DNA of 64,000 nt from Apostichopus japonicus (taxonomy: Eukaryota > Echinodermata > Holothuroidea > Aspidochirotida > Stichopodidae), in contig NC_092579.1 in assembly GCF_037975245.1 (NCBI RefSeq), forward strand, positions 25,713,166 through 25,777,165, given 5' to 3'. Position 1 is the stretch's first letter. The number at the start of each line of letters is the position of its first letter. Position numbers and translations under genes: made by a program. Positions 25,140 through 37,062 of this stretch are shown piece by piece. The notes beneath the pieces were generated by a model. That model saw only the letters and a list, made by a program, of their open reading frames with translations. It had not been told where the DNA came from and ran no database searches.

Positions 25140-25264
25140 GTAATTATCAATTCTCTTTAACTATATGATTGTCTACCATTTGTGAAAAGTTACACTATTA
25201 GGGTAATTATCAATTCTCTTTTAACTATATGATTGTATACCATGTGTGAAATGTTACACTAACA
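25140..25264 (+). repeat. 63-bp tandem duplication at the exon 11 donor
   Basis: GGGTAATTATCAATTCTCTT starts at 25138 and again at 25201, so the donor sequence GG|GTAATT exists twice (cuts after 25139 and after 25202). The rest of each unit (ACTATATGATTGT through GTTACACTA) also matches with a few changes. Confidence 0.85.
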
Positions 25265-25947
25265 CAGAGACTGCTGCCAGTTTGGTGGAGGATCATTTGT
25301 GTGGGATATGAGTGCATGTGACAGTGGTATGGTATGATTGTATACAGAAGCAAAGGACATTGTGATTTATATATTTGTTTTTGTTAGATCAGCTCTTTCT
25401 ACTGTATTTTTCTTAGCTACTCATTATGACTACCTGGCCAACAGCAATTTATCATTAAGATCATATTTGTCATTCATTGCAAATGTACCAAGTGTTGATC
25501 AAAGTATGATTGCTAAGCTTTTCTCACTTTAAAGTCACTATTGGGCAATAATTCATGACTTCATTTGAATTCTGACAAAACTATTATCCCATCACTTTAC
25601 AGTACCATCTTATGAATAATCACAAGGAAGCCCAATGAGTATTGAAAGATAAACAAGCAATTATTTGGAACACTTAAAAGGAACTTGAACTTTTAAGACA
25701 ATGGACTGCTTTTTAATTTTGTGATCAAAACATGTTTAGATTCACACTAAATGCTGCTTTAAGATTAAACAAGGTTAAAGGTTGGTGACAATATAGCCCA
25801 AAATTGCTCTCAAGTAAAGGAAAACCAAACTGAGAATTGTTTGCAATGTATTTGTCAATATTTCCCGATTATTGAATGTACTGATTTTTCTGTATATTTT
25901 GTTTTTATGTCAACACTTTCTTTATATAAAACTCTGTTTGATTTCAG
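25265..25947 (+). other. Remainder of intron 11; nothing recognised
   Basis: AT-rich sequence without a supported exon or repeat. Confidence 0.4.
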
Positions 25948-26062
25948 TGGTGCAATCATTGGGTTAATGGCAGGTGCATATGTTGGCTTTTGGATTAGTG
26001 TAGGTGCCTTGGTTAACACTGTGAATGGTGAAGTTGAGGAGAATGCCTTTTGGTTGTACAGA
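25948..26062 (+). CDS. SLC5-like exon 12: TM12 and extracellular loop
   Basis: The acceptor is TTTGATTTCAG and the donor AGA|GTGAGT. It encodes GAIIGLMAGAYVGFWISVGA and a short extracellular loop (NTVNGEVEENAFWLYR). In human SLC5A8 this loop is much longer; here it is about 20 residues and carries no clear N-glycosylation sequon. Confidence 0.92.
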
Positions 26063-26498
26063 GTGAGTATCAATTACATATATTACAATAGTTGTATTTC
26101 TTTCTTTCTTTCTACAATGGAGTACAATGGGCCCTGCTTACATGGCAAGTGTTGTTAAGGACTAATACATTTGAAAAATATGAAAATTTTTATAAAAGGA
26201 TAGTTATAGGTAAAGAAGTATGGACCAGGGACCAGAAAATGCTCATCCTTGGAACCCTGGAGAAGTATTCCATACCATTGTTGTGTGTGATTACAGAACC
26301 CTGATTAAAGAACTTTAAAAAACTCTAAAATGTGAAGATTGAGCTAGGTTCTTCCCAGGTACATGTAAGCATCTTGCACCAGGTCTCTTGTAAGCAGGAA
26401 TCCTATCTATATGAATGAAGAAAAAAATTAAGTGATTCTGCAATACCAAGTAGTATCGAGTTTGTGTTTTTAGTATGCAAAGCATAGTGAAGTATTTA

Positions 26499-26539
26499 GT
26501 TCCTTGAAAGTACAGGATTTCTGGTACCTTTCAAGGAAC
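26499..26539. repeat. Perfect-stem hairpin
   Basis: GTTCCTTGAAAG pairs fully with CTTTCAAGGAAC; one bulged base then extends the stem by TAC/GTA around a 10-nt loop. It could be the core of a tiny foldback element or a structured RNA segment; no function is evident. Confidence 0.7.
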
Positions 26540-28239
26540 GTATCATTTAAATCATCGTTCAGCAAACTTTTAGGTGGAGACTAGGTAGCTTCCATGAGGG
26601 TTGCACCATGCCTACCAGACTCTCACTCCTCACTAAGGTAGCTTGGAAGTTTGATCTACTGTTCTGTGTCCTGGTGCACATGATCTATACTGTTTACAGA
26701 TCTCCAGAGAGTTTGTATAGCACTGTTACATATCTCAATCTATGTGCTGGTTGTTAAACTATGTTTGAAAAGACCTTACTTCAATAACTACAAGAAGAAT
26801 TGCAGGTATAAGTCATTTCGGAGACTGGGATACAGTTTTACTGACGCTCAAAGCTTAAACTCAGTCTAATGGACAAGATCAGTAGTGCTTCAAAGAAGCT
26901 TCCTGATTGGATGAAGACCAGATGTACAGTTGCCAAACAAATTTTATGCAACATTTCTTTGCTAAAATTTGCAAGGGTATGACAAAGAGTGGTAAAACTG
27001 TGTCAACACAAAGATGTCATACTATGTGTGAATTATGGAAAGTGCAGGTACTTTGCCCAGAAATGCATGTCAGAGATTCATCAAAGATTCATCAAAGGAA
27101 AACTCATTGTTTTCCAGGATGCAACGTGTCAAGTTTCAGGGAACTAGAAAGGACCCACATGGCAGCACCCTCCGTAGATTTAGGGTGTGGCTGGAGATCC
27201 TCATGAAGTTCATGCTCATTGGATCTTCAGTAAATGAGGAGCAAGTTGGAACCCACACATAAATTGCCCTCTTATCTCAGCAACAGGGATGTAGTCATCA
27301 AATTGTCACTTTCCTAAATGTTTGCAAATTATCCTGTGATGTCAGTCTCATTGATTTAGGTGATGCACTAATGAAGGAGATTAAACATGTTAGTCTCTTC
27401 TCTGTTGACTGTGCCCCTTCATCCAACAAGCTTCACAGTTGTCCATTATGCCTAGGATCCCTTTACCATGACCATGTAATGATGTACTTTAGTTGTTCAC
27501 ATAACCAAAATTACCAACTACATCTGTTATAGGAAAGGATTGCAACAATTTGGGTTTATCAATAGACTATGCCAGGTATAACATATTTTTCTCTAGAAAA
27601 GTCTTCATAGTGTCTGGAAGCTCATACAAGTACCTTATAGACTTGCCTCTTGAGAGCCATCTGATGACAGCAAAATACAGCATCATGTTGTGCTTAGTTT
27701 TGTTGCCATAGTTTTCAGAAGTTCCTTTTAAAATTACACAATTTCAGTGCAGATTCATTTACCCAACTTTAACAACTTCAGTTAATGTTTCAGTATCCCT
27801 CTGGAATTTCATACCCCCAATGTGAATTCATTCAGCTTCCCCTTGTTTCAGTATTTTGCTATCATTTTCCATTTTTGCCAATGGGACATTGGTGTCAATG
27901 AGACATTGGTGTCAATGTAGTTTATTGAGGTGATCTGCACCATTTATATGGATAGTGCCAGTGGAAGCTCAGAAACTCTGAACAATTATTTTATAGGAGT
28001 GGGGAAGTGGTATTTGAATCTCTGTGTTATCTTGTTTACCAGTGTTAAGTTCATTATTCATTCCTTTCTGAAGGAAGGAATGAGTGGAAGAATCCTATGG
28101 AAACTGGGAGAGGTCAAAGGCCACATGAGGTCAACAGGCATCAAAGTCTGAAAACCATTTAAAACATGATAACTCCAAAATTAAGCTTCAATTTGTGAAT
28201 TCTCCAATGCTATAATTTTCTTTTGGTGAACATAGTTTG

Positions 28240-29690
28240 GTTTAATTCAGTTCATTTGAGTTTAGTGAAGGGGCTCTATTAGGCTTTAACAAGGCATACA
28301 GTCATCCAGGTAATGATATCTGTTTCAGAGTTCATTAAACTGTACTTAACCTATGAGTTTTCCCCTCTGAGCCTCAAGAAGTCAACAAGTTACCTTAAAT
28401 GGGCACAAACTGGCTCAAGGGGTCAAAAGGTTATCTCAAATGGTGGAAATATTCACAATGTATAACAATGTCATGTAGCTCTCAACAATTATTAAAGGGA
28501 TTGCCAGCTCAAAATTGGTAAAATGAAATATATTTCACATAGTAGGACTGTTCCTTCTGGACATTGAAACATCATTTAAAATTCTAAGCTGTAACATCCT
28601 TACCAGAGAATGACATGTTCGATGCTCACGAGGGATTGATACAACCTTTTCTGGTTGTCACTTCATTCTTGGACAAAGTTAACTCATTTGCTCTACATTA
28701 GTCAGATACTTATTTTGAATTTTGAGGAAATTGTATGGCAAGGAATCACAAAGCTAACTGGCTTTCTGGTTCAAAGAGGTCAAGAGTCATTTGAAGTCAG
28801 AGTCTGAAAACAAATTCTCTTACTTCAAATGCAGAGTTTGGATTTTAAAGTAGAAGAACACTTTTACTTAGAGGTGTAAGGTAATTTGAGTTCACCAGAG
28901 TTCACAGTATGAAAACCTTGTACACTATAATTTCCACAGCAAATGCCTGTAAGAACTTCATACTTGGTGTATGGATCCAACTTAGTGAGTAATAGAACCC
29001 TGCAGATTTTCATAGTCTGAAAAGCTTTTAAACATGATTACAAAATTAAAGTTACAATTAACTGGTGAATTCAAGTTCAGTTTAGTTTTGTGAAGGGGCT
29101 CTGTAAGTCTTCAACCAAACGTACAGTCATCGAGGAAATGAATCTGTTGATAATCTTTAACACACTCACTTTAAGACACTCAGCAGTCCCTTATCAGTTT
29201 CACCCTCTGAGCTTCATCAAGAGGTCAACAGGTTATCTCACATGGACTCAAAATTAGCCATTTTCTCTATGATTTGTACTAGATGACTTTTGCTTTGTCT
29301 TAGATGTGAAAATATTTCACAGTGTATAAACCATTTCATGTAGAGCTCTCATTAATAAAAATTACTAAGGGCTGATTGTAAGGTAACAGAGCTAACTTTA
29401 TTAATACAGCTGTGTATATAGTTCACAGAGGAAGACTGTTCTTTCTGGATATTGATACATTTTACAATAAACACTATAGTACTTTAAAATCAATATCAGT
29501 GAATGAAATGGTCGATGCCCTCAAGGGAGTGCTACAAACAAGAGCAGAGCTAGAAATCACTGATCTTTTCTGGTGGTCACTTAATTCTTGGACAAATTTA
29601 ACTCACTTGCTCTACATTAGTCAGATAGTTATTTGAAACTATATGGCAAGGAATCACAAAGCTAACTGGCTTTCTGGTGTTGAAATGAGC
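28240..29690 (+). repeat. Local duplication of a roughly 0.6-kb block
   Basis: Matching phrases occur in the same order: GTGAAGGGGCTCT (about 28266 and 29091), ACAGTCATC (about 28299 and 29122), TTGCTCTACATTAGTCAGAT (about 28688 and 29608) and GGCAAGGAATCACAAAGCTA (28738 and 29644). The offset grows from about 825 to 906 bp, so the copies are old and have gained indels. Confidence 0.75.
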
Positions 29691-30373
29691 TGATTTGTTG
29701 TGATATTAATGCAGCTCACTACCAATACAGTCTGTGTCAACTACAAACACAACCAGCTGGTTTAAACTGCTGAGGAAGTTTATAAGAATTTTATCCAAAA
29801 CTTGGAGAAATGAGGGGAAATATTGTGCTAGCAGCTATATGTTTTAGTCCATTAGGAGGTAGAATGCTCATGTCCCATGAACACTCAATTAGCATGTGTC
29901 ATGCATGGCAATTGAGCAAGTCTCCTTCTGGGTATGTCTTCAGTGTAGTCCACATAAGTCTGTTGGGTCAGGTTTAATGTTACATAGACAACACTTGTTT
30001 GCACACAATAGCCACAAGGTCTTGAAGTCTGCTCAGTTTTTACTGGCTGGCAATTGTGGAAGCATTTCAAATGCTGAATTTTGCCTTCTTAAATTAGACT
30101 TATTGGACAAAGTTCATTTGGGTGTTGATAATTTCTGGGAATAATAGACAATGGAGATCAAGTTAGATCAAAGGGGGATTGTTTCTGTGATTTCCTTTAA
30201 GTGATACATATCCCATTAATTAAGGTATTTGAAATAGCATGAATAGTTTTAATGTTGGTCCAGTAAAGTCATTTTTAAAAGTACAGTATATCACTTTAGG
30301 TAATATCTTGTTATGGCGAGTGCAATTTTGCTCTGTAGAGCAATTCATGTAAGTGAAAATACTTGTCAACTCG

Positions 30374-30751
30374 ATCAGTAAGTAGGACATTACAGTTGAG
30401 TTGACTTTGTCTTGATGAGATGAATTGAGGATCAGTAAGTAGGACATTAGAGTTGAGTTGAATCATTATTTGATGAGATGAATTGAGGATCAGTAAGTAG
30501 GACATTACAGTTGAGTTGACTTTGTCTTGATGAGATGAATTAAGGATCAGTAAGTAGGACATTACAGTTGAGTTGACTTTGTCTTGATGAGATGAATTGA
30601 GGATCAGTAAGTAGGACATTACAGTTGAGTTGAATCATTATTTGATGAGATGAATTGAGGATCAGTAAGTAGGACATTACAGTTGAGTTGATTTTATCTT
30701 GATGAGATGAATTGAGGATCAGCAAGTAGTACATTACAGTTGAGTTGAATC
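30374..30751 (+). repeat. 57-bp minisatellite, about 6.5 copies, just before exon 13
   Basis: Units start GATCAGTAAGTAGGACATTA and continue CAGTTGAGTTGA. Two variants interleave in the middle of the unit (CTTTGTCTTGATG and ATCATTATTTGATG). Because 57 is a multiple of three, open frames run through it on the - strand; these are artefacts. Every unit carries CAGTAAGT, a good match to a 5' splice site. It ends about 60 bp before the exon 13 acceptor. Confidence 0.9.
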
Positions 30752-30810
30752 TTCCTTTAATGGGATGATTTGCGCTGAAGATCTTACCTCCATCTCTTTT
30801 GTCTCTTCAG

Positions 30811-30950
30811 ATATCTTTCATGTGGTACAGTACAGCATCCAGTCTCACAACCATCATCATTGGCATTATTACAAGTGAAATAATCCGACGATTGATACCT
30901 GATGAGAGATACAAGGAAGTAGATCCGTTGTTACTAGCAACGTTTCTTAG
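30811..30950 (+). CDS. SLC5-like exon 13: last TM segment
   Basis: The acceptor is TTTTGTCTCTTCAG and the donor CTTAG|GTAACT. It encodes ISFMWYSTASSLTTIIIGII, then TSEIIRRLIPDERYKEVDPL and LLATFL, ending in a split Arg codon (phase 2). The intracellular P-E-R-Y-x-x-VDPxLL segment begins the cytoplasmic tail. The exon is preceded by a 57-bp minisatellite, and its own 3' border is triplicated downstream. Confidence 0.92.
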
Positions 30951-31260
30951 GTAACTTTAAAACCTTGATTGTATCAAATATAGCAACCGAGTCAAGTAGT
31001 ATAGGTTTCTTTAGCTGTAAGGAGTGTTGTATTGGTTACAGAACAACGTTTCTTAGGTAACTTTGAATCCTTGATTGTATCAAATGTAGTGCTCAACAGA
31101 GTCAACTAGTATAGGTTTCTTCAGCTGTAAGGAGTGTTGTATAGGTTAGAGAACAACGTTTCTTAGGTAACTTTGAATCCTTGATTGTATCAAATGTAGT
31201 GCTCAACAGAGTCAACTACAGTAGTATAGGTTTCTTTAGCTGTAAGGAGTTTTGTATCAT
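30938..31260 (+). repeat. Triplicated exon 13/intron 13 junction, about 106-110 bp units
   Basis: CAACGTTTCTTAGGTAACTT, which spans the exon 13 donor, recurs with its downstream sequence (CCTTGATTGTATCAAAT through TATAGGTTTCTT and GCTGTAAGGAGT). Donor cuts fall after 30950, 31056 and 31166. Units 2 and 3 are nearly identical. Confidence 0.9.
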
Positions 31261-34200
31261 AGGTTACTCATTTCTCTGCATTTCTCAGTCTTTGCTTTGC
31301 TTTTCTAATTTATAAAGTTAGGACAGCATTTTGCAACTACAGTAATGATCTTACTACATATGATTAAATATATCTCTCAGAGATATTGATCACTAATAAC
31401 CTAACAACATAACAATTTTTAAGGAATAATCTTGTACCTCCTTTTATACATGCTTATAATTTTTCTTGACGATTAGAACTTTGTATTCTACACATTGGCT
31501 CAGATTGAGTTGCTTTTTACCTCACCTTCAGTTTTATTCTAAATGAGAAATCCAGACATAGAATCTTCATGTTTTGCTAATCTTGATAAGTTGATAAGAG
31601 AATGATATTTTTTCTTCTTAAATGATTCTAAATGTACATTAGCACACCTAACCAATACTGAGGATGCATCATCTTAACTTGCTTTATATTCTCAGACGTT
31701 TTGATCAATGGTGGGATCCAACTCTGTCCATTTATTCTTTCTGAATGTTTACTACAATCACAAAGTATTAGTAGCTTAGGCCTACACAATCTAACAATGA
31801 CAAGCCCACTTTTGACTCCTTTATTTACTGAGTTAAAGCTGAAATTGATTTATCATATGATCAGTAATATATATGTTTATATTCACCTTTCATTTTCTTT
31901 GTATGCAACACTTCTTCACAACAGTATCTTGGCAAAACACATGCATACACCATATATTCTCTATTAGTCTTGGTAATTCCAGTTTACTTTAATGCAAAGA
32001 AACATCTGAGTGAAAGTTTGAAACCTAGCAAAAGACATATTTTGAGATTTGGAAAAAAGATGATACATTGAGTAGAATTCTTTGCATGGATATATAGATG
32101 AGAGTTGCATATCGTAAACACCATAATACTAATAAGCAGTCATGTATTGTGAAATTTGGTCGAGAATGCACGGGGTGCTCTCGGAGAGGAGACACCCCTC
32201 TGGGAATCTTTGCGATCGATCGTGTATGTGTATATGACGGCTAGCTTGTAAACAGGAAATCTCAGGAACCACAACTTGGGTCAATGTCATGCTTGGTAGT
32301 TAGATGCCCCAGGATGTGTAAATGTGCCCTATTGTTTGTGCTTCGATCCCACCTCATGAATATTAATGAATGGGCAGGCCTTAGCATACATTTCTTAAAA
32401 TGGCAATATCTCTTCAACCATGTGTCCAATTGAGTTCAAACTTGGTATGGTGATGTAACTAGGTACTAAGCAGGTGCGTATCCAGGGGGGGGGGCATTGG
32501 GGGGGCGTGCCCCCCGGGTAAAAAAAAGAGGAGAGAAAAAAAGAGAAGAAAAAAGGAAAAAAGAGGGGAAAAAAGAGAAGGAGGAGAGGAAGGAAGGGAA
32601 AAGAAAGAGAGAAAAAGGAGAAAAGGAGGGAGTAAAAAAAAAACGCGAAGACACCGGGAAGAGAAAGAGGAACAGTGACATCATTACAGCGCTGAAGGGT
32701 AGCCAGTGACGGATCAATGATTTCGTAAAAGTGTGACTCACCCTACCCCTTACACCGACAACTCCATTTTTGACGTTTCCATTTTCCTCTCTCACTAATG
32801 ATCTATATATATATACTATATGGTCTATCATAACGCGTGTGTAGAATTGTGCTATGAAACCAACTGTGGCTGGTCTCGAACTCGACCGTGTCGTCGGGGA
32901 ACATGACGCATTTTGGGATGGGGGCGATCGCCCGCCCCCCCCCCACCCATTCAGCATTTTTTTAAATGATATCGCTAAGTAATTTCAAAATAGAAAGTGC
33001 TTAGAGGCAACTTACAAGGCCTGGGAAGTGTCATTTCCAGCGATCTGGGAGACATTTTCGGCCAAAATTTGCTTGTACGCTTCGCGCTAACAAATGGTCC
33101 TGGGTAGTGCCATTTCCAGCGATCTGGGAGGCATTTTCGGCCAAAATTTTCTTGTACGCTTCGCGCCAACCTATGGTGGCGCTACGCTTAGATAATTTGC
33201 CTACAGGCTTCGCCCCTCCCTTGGCAAATTCCTCGCTGCGCGCCTGTTCGAATTTGTAACGTAAACAGCAGATATCACATCATATCAGTGAGCATGAAAA
33301 TGGAGTTCCAGGATGAAAAGCCTCAAAACTGTCCGACTTGCCTGAAAAAATAACCAAAAATTTTCGCGCGTACAACGTGTTAATGTCAATATCATATAAG
33401 CAAGCATCGGTTATTACATCGCATGCCATCATGTACCGTACGGTCCGTTAAAATTGCGCAGTATACCGCGGGATGCTAATGTAAACAACGACATGTCTCA
33501 TGTAGATGTATAAAAAGCATGGAGGTCCAATTATGTCAAAACTCTCTTTTACATTAGTAATGGCGAATTAGGGGCTGCACCCCCGCCGCGCAGTGGCGGA
33601 GCGTCCATACGGTCAGGGGCGGATCCCCCCCCCCCCCTGACGGTCTCAAATGGACTGCTGGTGCCTTTTTCAGCTCTTTACCACTCTTTACTTATTCTAG
33701 ATTATTGACTTTTTTATTGCGCTCTCATCTACTTATTGACATTTGTCACATTTTCTTGGTGTAATTTGGCGATGACACCTATTTATTCTTCGTTTATCTG
33801 CAAATAAGCCAGGCCCGGAAAGGGTCATTTCCGACGATCTAGGGAGTATCTTTACTCAAAAAATTTCTGTACGCTACGCGCCAACCAGTGGTGGCGCTCC
33901 GCTTAGATAGTGTCGAAAGCGCCCCTACATACCATTCTCGCCACTCCTGACCAATACCCCTAGCTCCGCCACTGTCGCCGCGCCTCCTACGCCTATGTGT
34001 GTAGTGTTCGGTTTCGGAAATATCTGCTATTTTTTCATTTCCTTCAACCAAGTTTTATAATAGCCGTTATAAGAGGTTTTAATATTTGTACACCAATAAA
34101 TTAACTGTGTCTGAATTTTAGAAAATTTATGACCAACATTTTGCATCACACTTCCCTCTACTCGTGCAATTTTGACCGGTCTGTTAGGGGTTGAAGAACG

Positions 34201-36196
34201 TTTTTCTATATTGGTTGTCCATAGATGAAATTTTGTACAACATTATGGGTATGTTTTGAAGTGAGTTTATTCGCGAGAAATGTGAATTTTCAAATTCTGA
34301 ACAAATATGGGGCTTAAAACCTTGAAAAGTTGGGCTGACGGGTATTGTGGGCCACGACGTAGAATCACCTACAAAAGCAAAGACCCACAGGAGATGCGAT
34401 CAGGTCGAACATGATGTGTGCCGGGTTGACAATCTTCAAAAAGGTTATGGATGGAAAAAAAAAACTATTAGGAAATACTTGGTTCTCAGGCAAAAAGTGT
34501 ACATCTGGTTGGTCATTTCAAGCCCGAGAAGTGCCGTTTCCGGTGATCTGGGGGGTTTCAAAACAAGAAATTTTCTTGTACGCTGCGCGCCAACCGATGG
34601 TGGCGCTCCGCTTAGATAGTAATTCGCGCCCCCTGGGTTTGAAAATCCTGGATACGCGCCTGCTAAGTACATGTTCTTTCCAACACAACTTGTTCATCAT
34701 TAATATTCATGAGTAGTAGACTAGGCTTAATGGAAAATGATCGAAAACAGATTGTAAACCCGGTATCTCAACATGCACAAATTGAATTAATGTGATACTT
34801 GGTAGGTAGATGCTCTACGATGAGTAGATGTGCCCTATTATTTTGGTTCCCATCTTATGAATATTAATGAGTGGATAGGCCTTACCCTAAAATTGTCAAT
34901 ATCTCTTCAACCATTTATTTATATGTGGTATGGTGATGTAACTACATAGTATGTACATGTTCTTTGCAACAACAATTTCACCTCATTCATATTAATGGAT
35001 GGGTGAGGCATAATGGGAAATTGTCACAACCTGCTTGTAAACATGATATCTCAAAAACCACAAGTTGCATCAATCTGATACTTGGGAGATAGATAGCGAG
35101 TAGATGTGCCCTATTCATACTGGTCATCATGTCATACTGGTATGGTGATGTTGGTACATACGTCTCCAATTTTATGCCATTAATATTCATTAAATTGAAA
35201 GAAATGGCCTTTAAACATAAAACAAGAACCAAATGTTCCATGATTTTCATCCTTGGCATATTAGGTTTGTCACACTACATTCATACAACCAACCATGTTG
35301 TTTTTTGTTTGCATATCATGACTATTACTCAATGAACATAAAATTCTTAATCAGATATCTCTGGGTTTAGCTTTATAAATGTACTTGGATAATACAATGT
35401 AAGTATACAGATACATGCTTATGAGATCACAAAATTTGACCTCATTAATAATATTCATGAATCTTTTTTTATTCTACGTCACTAAATAGACTTCGTCAAC
35501 ATGATAACCCCCTTTATTTGTGTGCACAAGTTCATGAATGTTAACATGAATGGCTTACCACACCTGAAGATGTTTAGGCATCGGATCCACTAAATGTTTT
35601 TGTTTTCTGGTGTTATACCTCCACTTGTTAAAGCATTAAACAGCAACAGCACACTTTCTCAGATATGTACAAACTTTATATTCAATACAAACTTTGTATC
35701 CAGTAGCAACTAGCAAGTATCCTTGATTGACCACCCTCTCCTCCTCCCTGTACGCCATCATTGTTTACTCACCAGCTGCTTCACCACCCTATAACCTTTA
35801 TCCATCAACTCTCCTCTCCCATCATTAAAACCTTATCCATTAGCTACTCTTACTTGATCATCTTTATCCACAATTTCCTCACCTTACAGTAAACATGTTT
35901 CACCTATTATAATTTTCCTTTTCTGAGGTTGTCACATTGAAGTTACAGTATCATCAGTCAGATAATGTGAAGATAACAGTATATCTTTCCTTGATCATCC
36001 TGCATATAATAGCAAACACAGTTCCTATTGCTATCCCACATAGATCCCCAAACAGTATAATTCGACAGTAACCATGAATTCACAATTAGAGCATTTAGCC
36101 CAGGTGACAATTTTTATGATTCATATTTGGTTGTAATTCTACAGTGATGATACTCTTTAGTTTTCTATCTTTTGTTTTTCTTTTATTTTTTGTAAG
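31261..36196 (+). other. Intron 13 (to exon 14a); copy B and AGGTCA-family repeats
   Basis: Bases 31261-32200 show no recognised feature. Bases 32230-32465 and 34668-35330 are units of the dispersed family (TTGTAAACATGATATCTCAA and so on), split by copy B. Bases 35330-36196 end in a strong pyrimidine tract for exon 14a and otherwise show nothing. Confidence 0.45.
32471..34662 (-). mobile_element. DNA transposon copy B (2192 bp), inverted relative to copy A
   Basis: It has the same ends as copy A (CAGGTGCGTATCCAGG at 32471; CCTGGATACGCGCCTG ending at 34662) and a perfect CTAAG duplication at 32466-32470 and 34663-34667. The 32.48-33.25 kb part is almost identical to 10.0-10.77 kb on the opposite strand, indicating recent activity. 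It lacks the nested 907-bp element. The homopurine tract at about 32520-32645 mirrors the pyrimidine tract of A. The empty target is visible in a related repeat at 34927-34968. Confidence 0.87.
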
Positions 36197-36299
36197 GCCT
36201 AAATGTTACCAGCCCTTGGAGGAGGGAGATGAGCCTATACTCAACTTTCCACAAAACGACAATAACGTAAATGCACCAACGTTTGGCAAATCATCATGA
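36197..36299 (+). CDS. SLC5-like terminal exon 14a: short C-terminal tail
   Basis: A long pyrimidine tract and TTTTGTAAG precede it. With the phase-2 AG of exon 13 it reads R-PKCYQPLEEGDEPILNF, continues for a 34-residue polar tail, and stops at TGA 36297-36299 after FGKSS. An AATAAA lies at 36506-36511, about 200 bp downstream. The length fits an SLC5 cytoplasmic tail. There is no hydrophobic C-terminal PDZ ligand. Confidence 0.82.
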
Positions 36300-36505
36300 T
36301 GTGAAGTCAGGTCTGTAGTCAATGATGTGATCTTTTTGGGATGCTCATGTCTTTGAAATACTTTACAAACCATTAAAATACCCTGTACCGAATAGTCTCT
36401 AGTCTCGCAAGCTAGGAGATACCTGAGATTTGTCTTGTCTGTTAATATTTCTGTTATCAATTAATCATGTGAGCTAAAAACAGCACAACTGTTCATAGTA
36501 AAAGG

Positions 36506-36511
36506 AATAAA
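36506..36511 (+). promoter_or_regulatory. Candidate polyadenylation signal for the exon 14a isoform
   Basis: A canonical AATAAA lies about 207 bp after the exon 14a stop codon. Cleavage here would remove exon 14b, so competition between this site and splicing to 38449 could select the isoform (inference). Confidence 0.45.
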
Positions 36512-37062
36512 TTAATGACAAGAACAATTCTGGTCATGATATAATGATACCAACCAGAAATTCAATGGCCTAGCAATTCTTTGCTGATATGTGACCGTTG
36601 AGTTTAACTTGGATGCAATAATTTGGAGTATTACCCTTATTATTTCCAAATCATTTGGTTCTAGAACTGACCATTTATGTGAACAGTCACATCAAGCAAA
36701 GATTGTCAGTAGTTCCATAATATTGATATAACCAACCTTGTTAGCTTCGTTATACCATTGATTTCTTCTAACTGCACGCTTCTGACATACAAGGAAAAGT
36801 GATTCTAGTTTGACTATATCTGCTAAACAGTTTTATTCCCGGCCCACACAGTGCTGTGGAGCTATCTGCCTGCATACAATTTTGCAGCCACTCAATTCAG
36901 TGTGTAAGGTACTAGCATACATACTGTGTTGATTGATTCCCATCATGTTACAGTGTCACAACTGAACACTCAGTGGGCATGGAGGTGGGACTAGGGGATT
37001 GTACTGAAATGGGAGAATCACACAAGTTCCGAATACCTGTGAATTTGTGCGCACACATCTGC

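Larger units (their letters stand above)
26063..30810 (+). other. Intron 12; local duplication, AGGTCA repeats and minisatellite
   Basis: The 4.7-kb intron contains a hairpin at 26499-26539, unassigned open frames at 26907-27262 (two overlapping frames, no motif), the AGGTCA family from about 28080, a duplicated 0.6-kb block (about 28240-28790 and 29070-29690), and the 57-bp minisatellite beside exon 13. No extra exon is supported. Confidence 0.45.

Noticed and set aside
26907-27262. Two overlapping open frames that could be a transposase or gag-like relic
   Set aside because: No recognisable domain in either frame and no terminal repeats around them.
30220-30734. Minus-strand open frames repeating MSYLLILNSSHQD
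   Set aside because: Translation of the 57-bp minisatellite; no start context, domain or splice partner.
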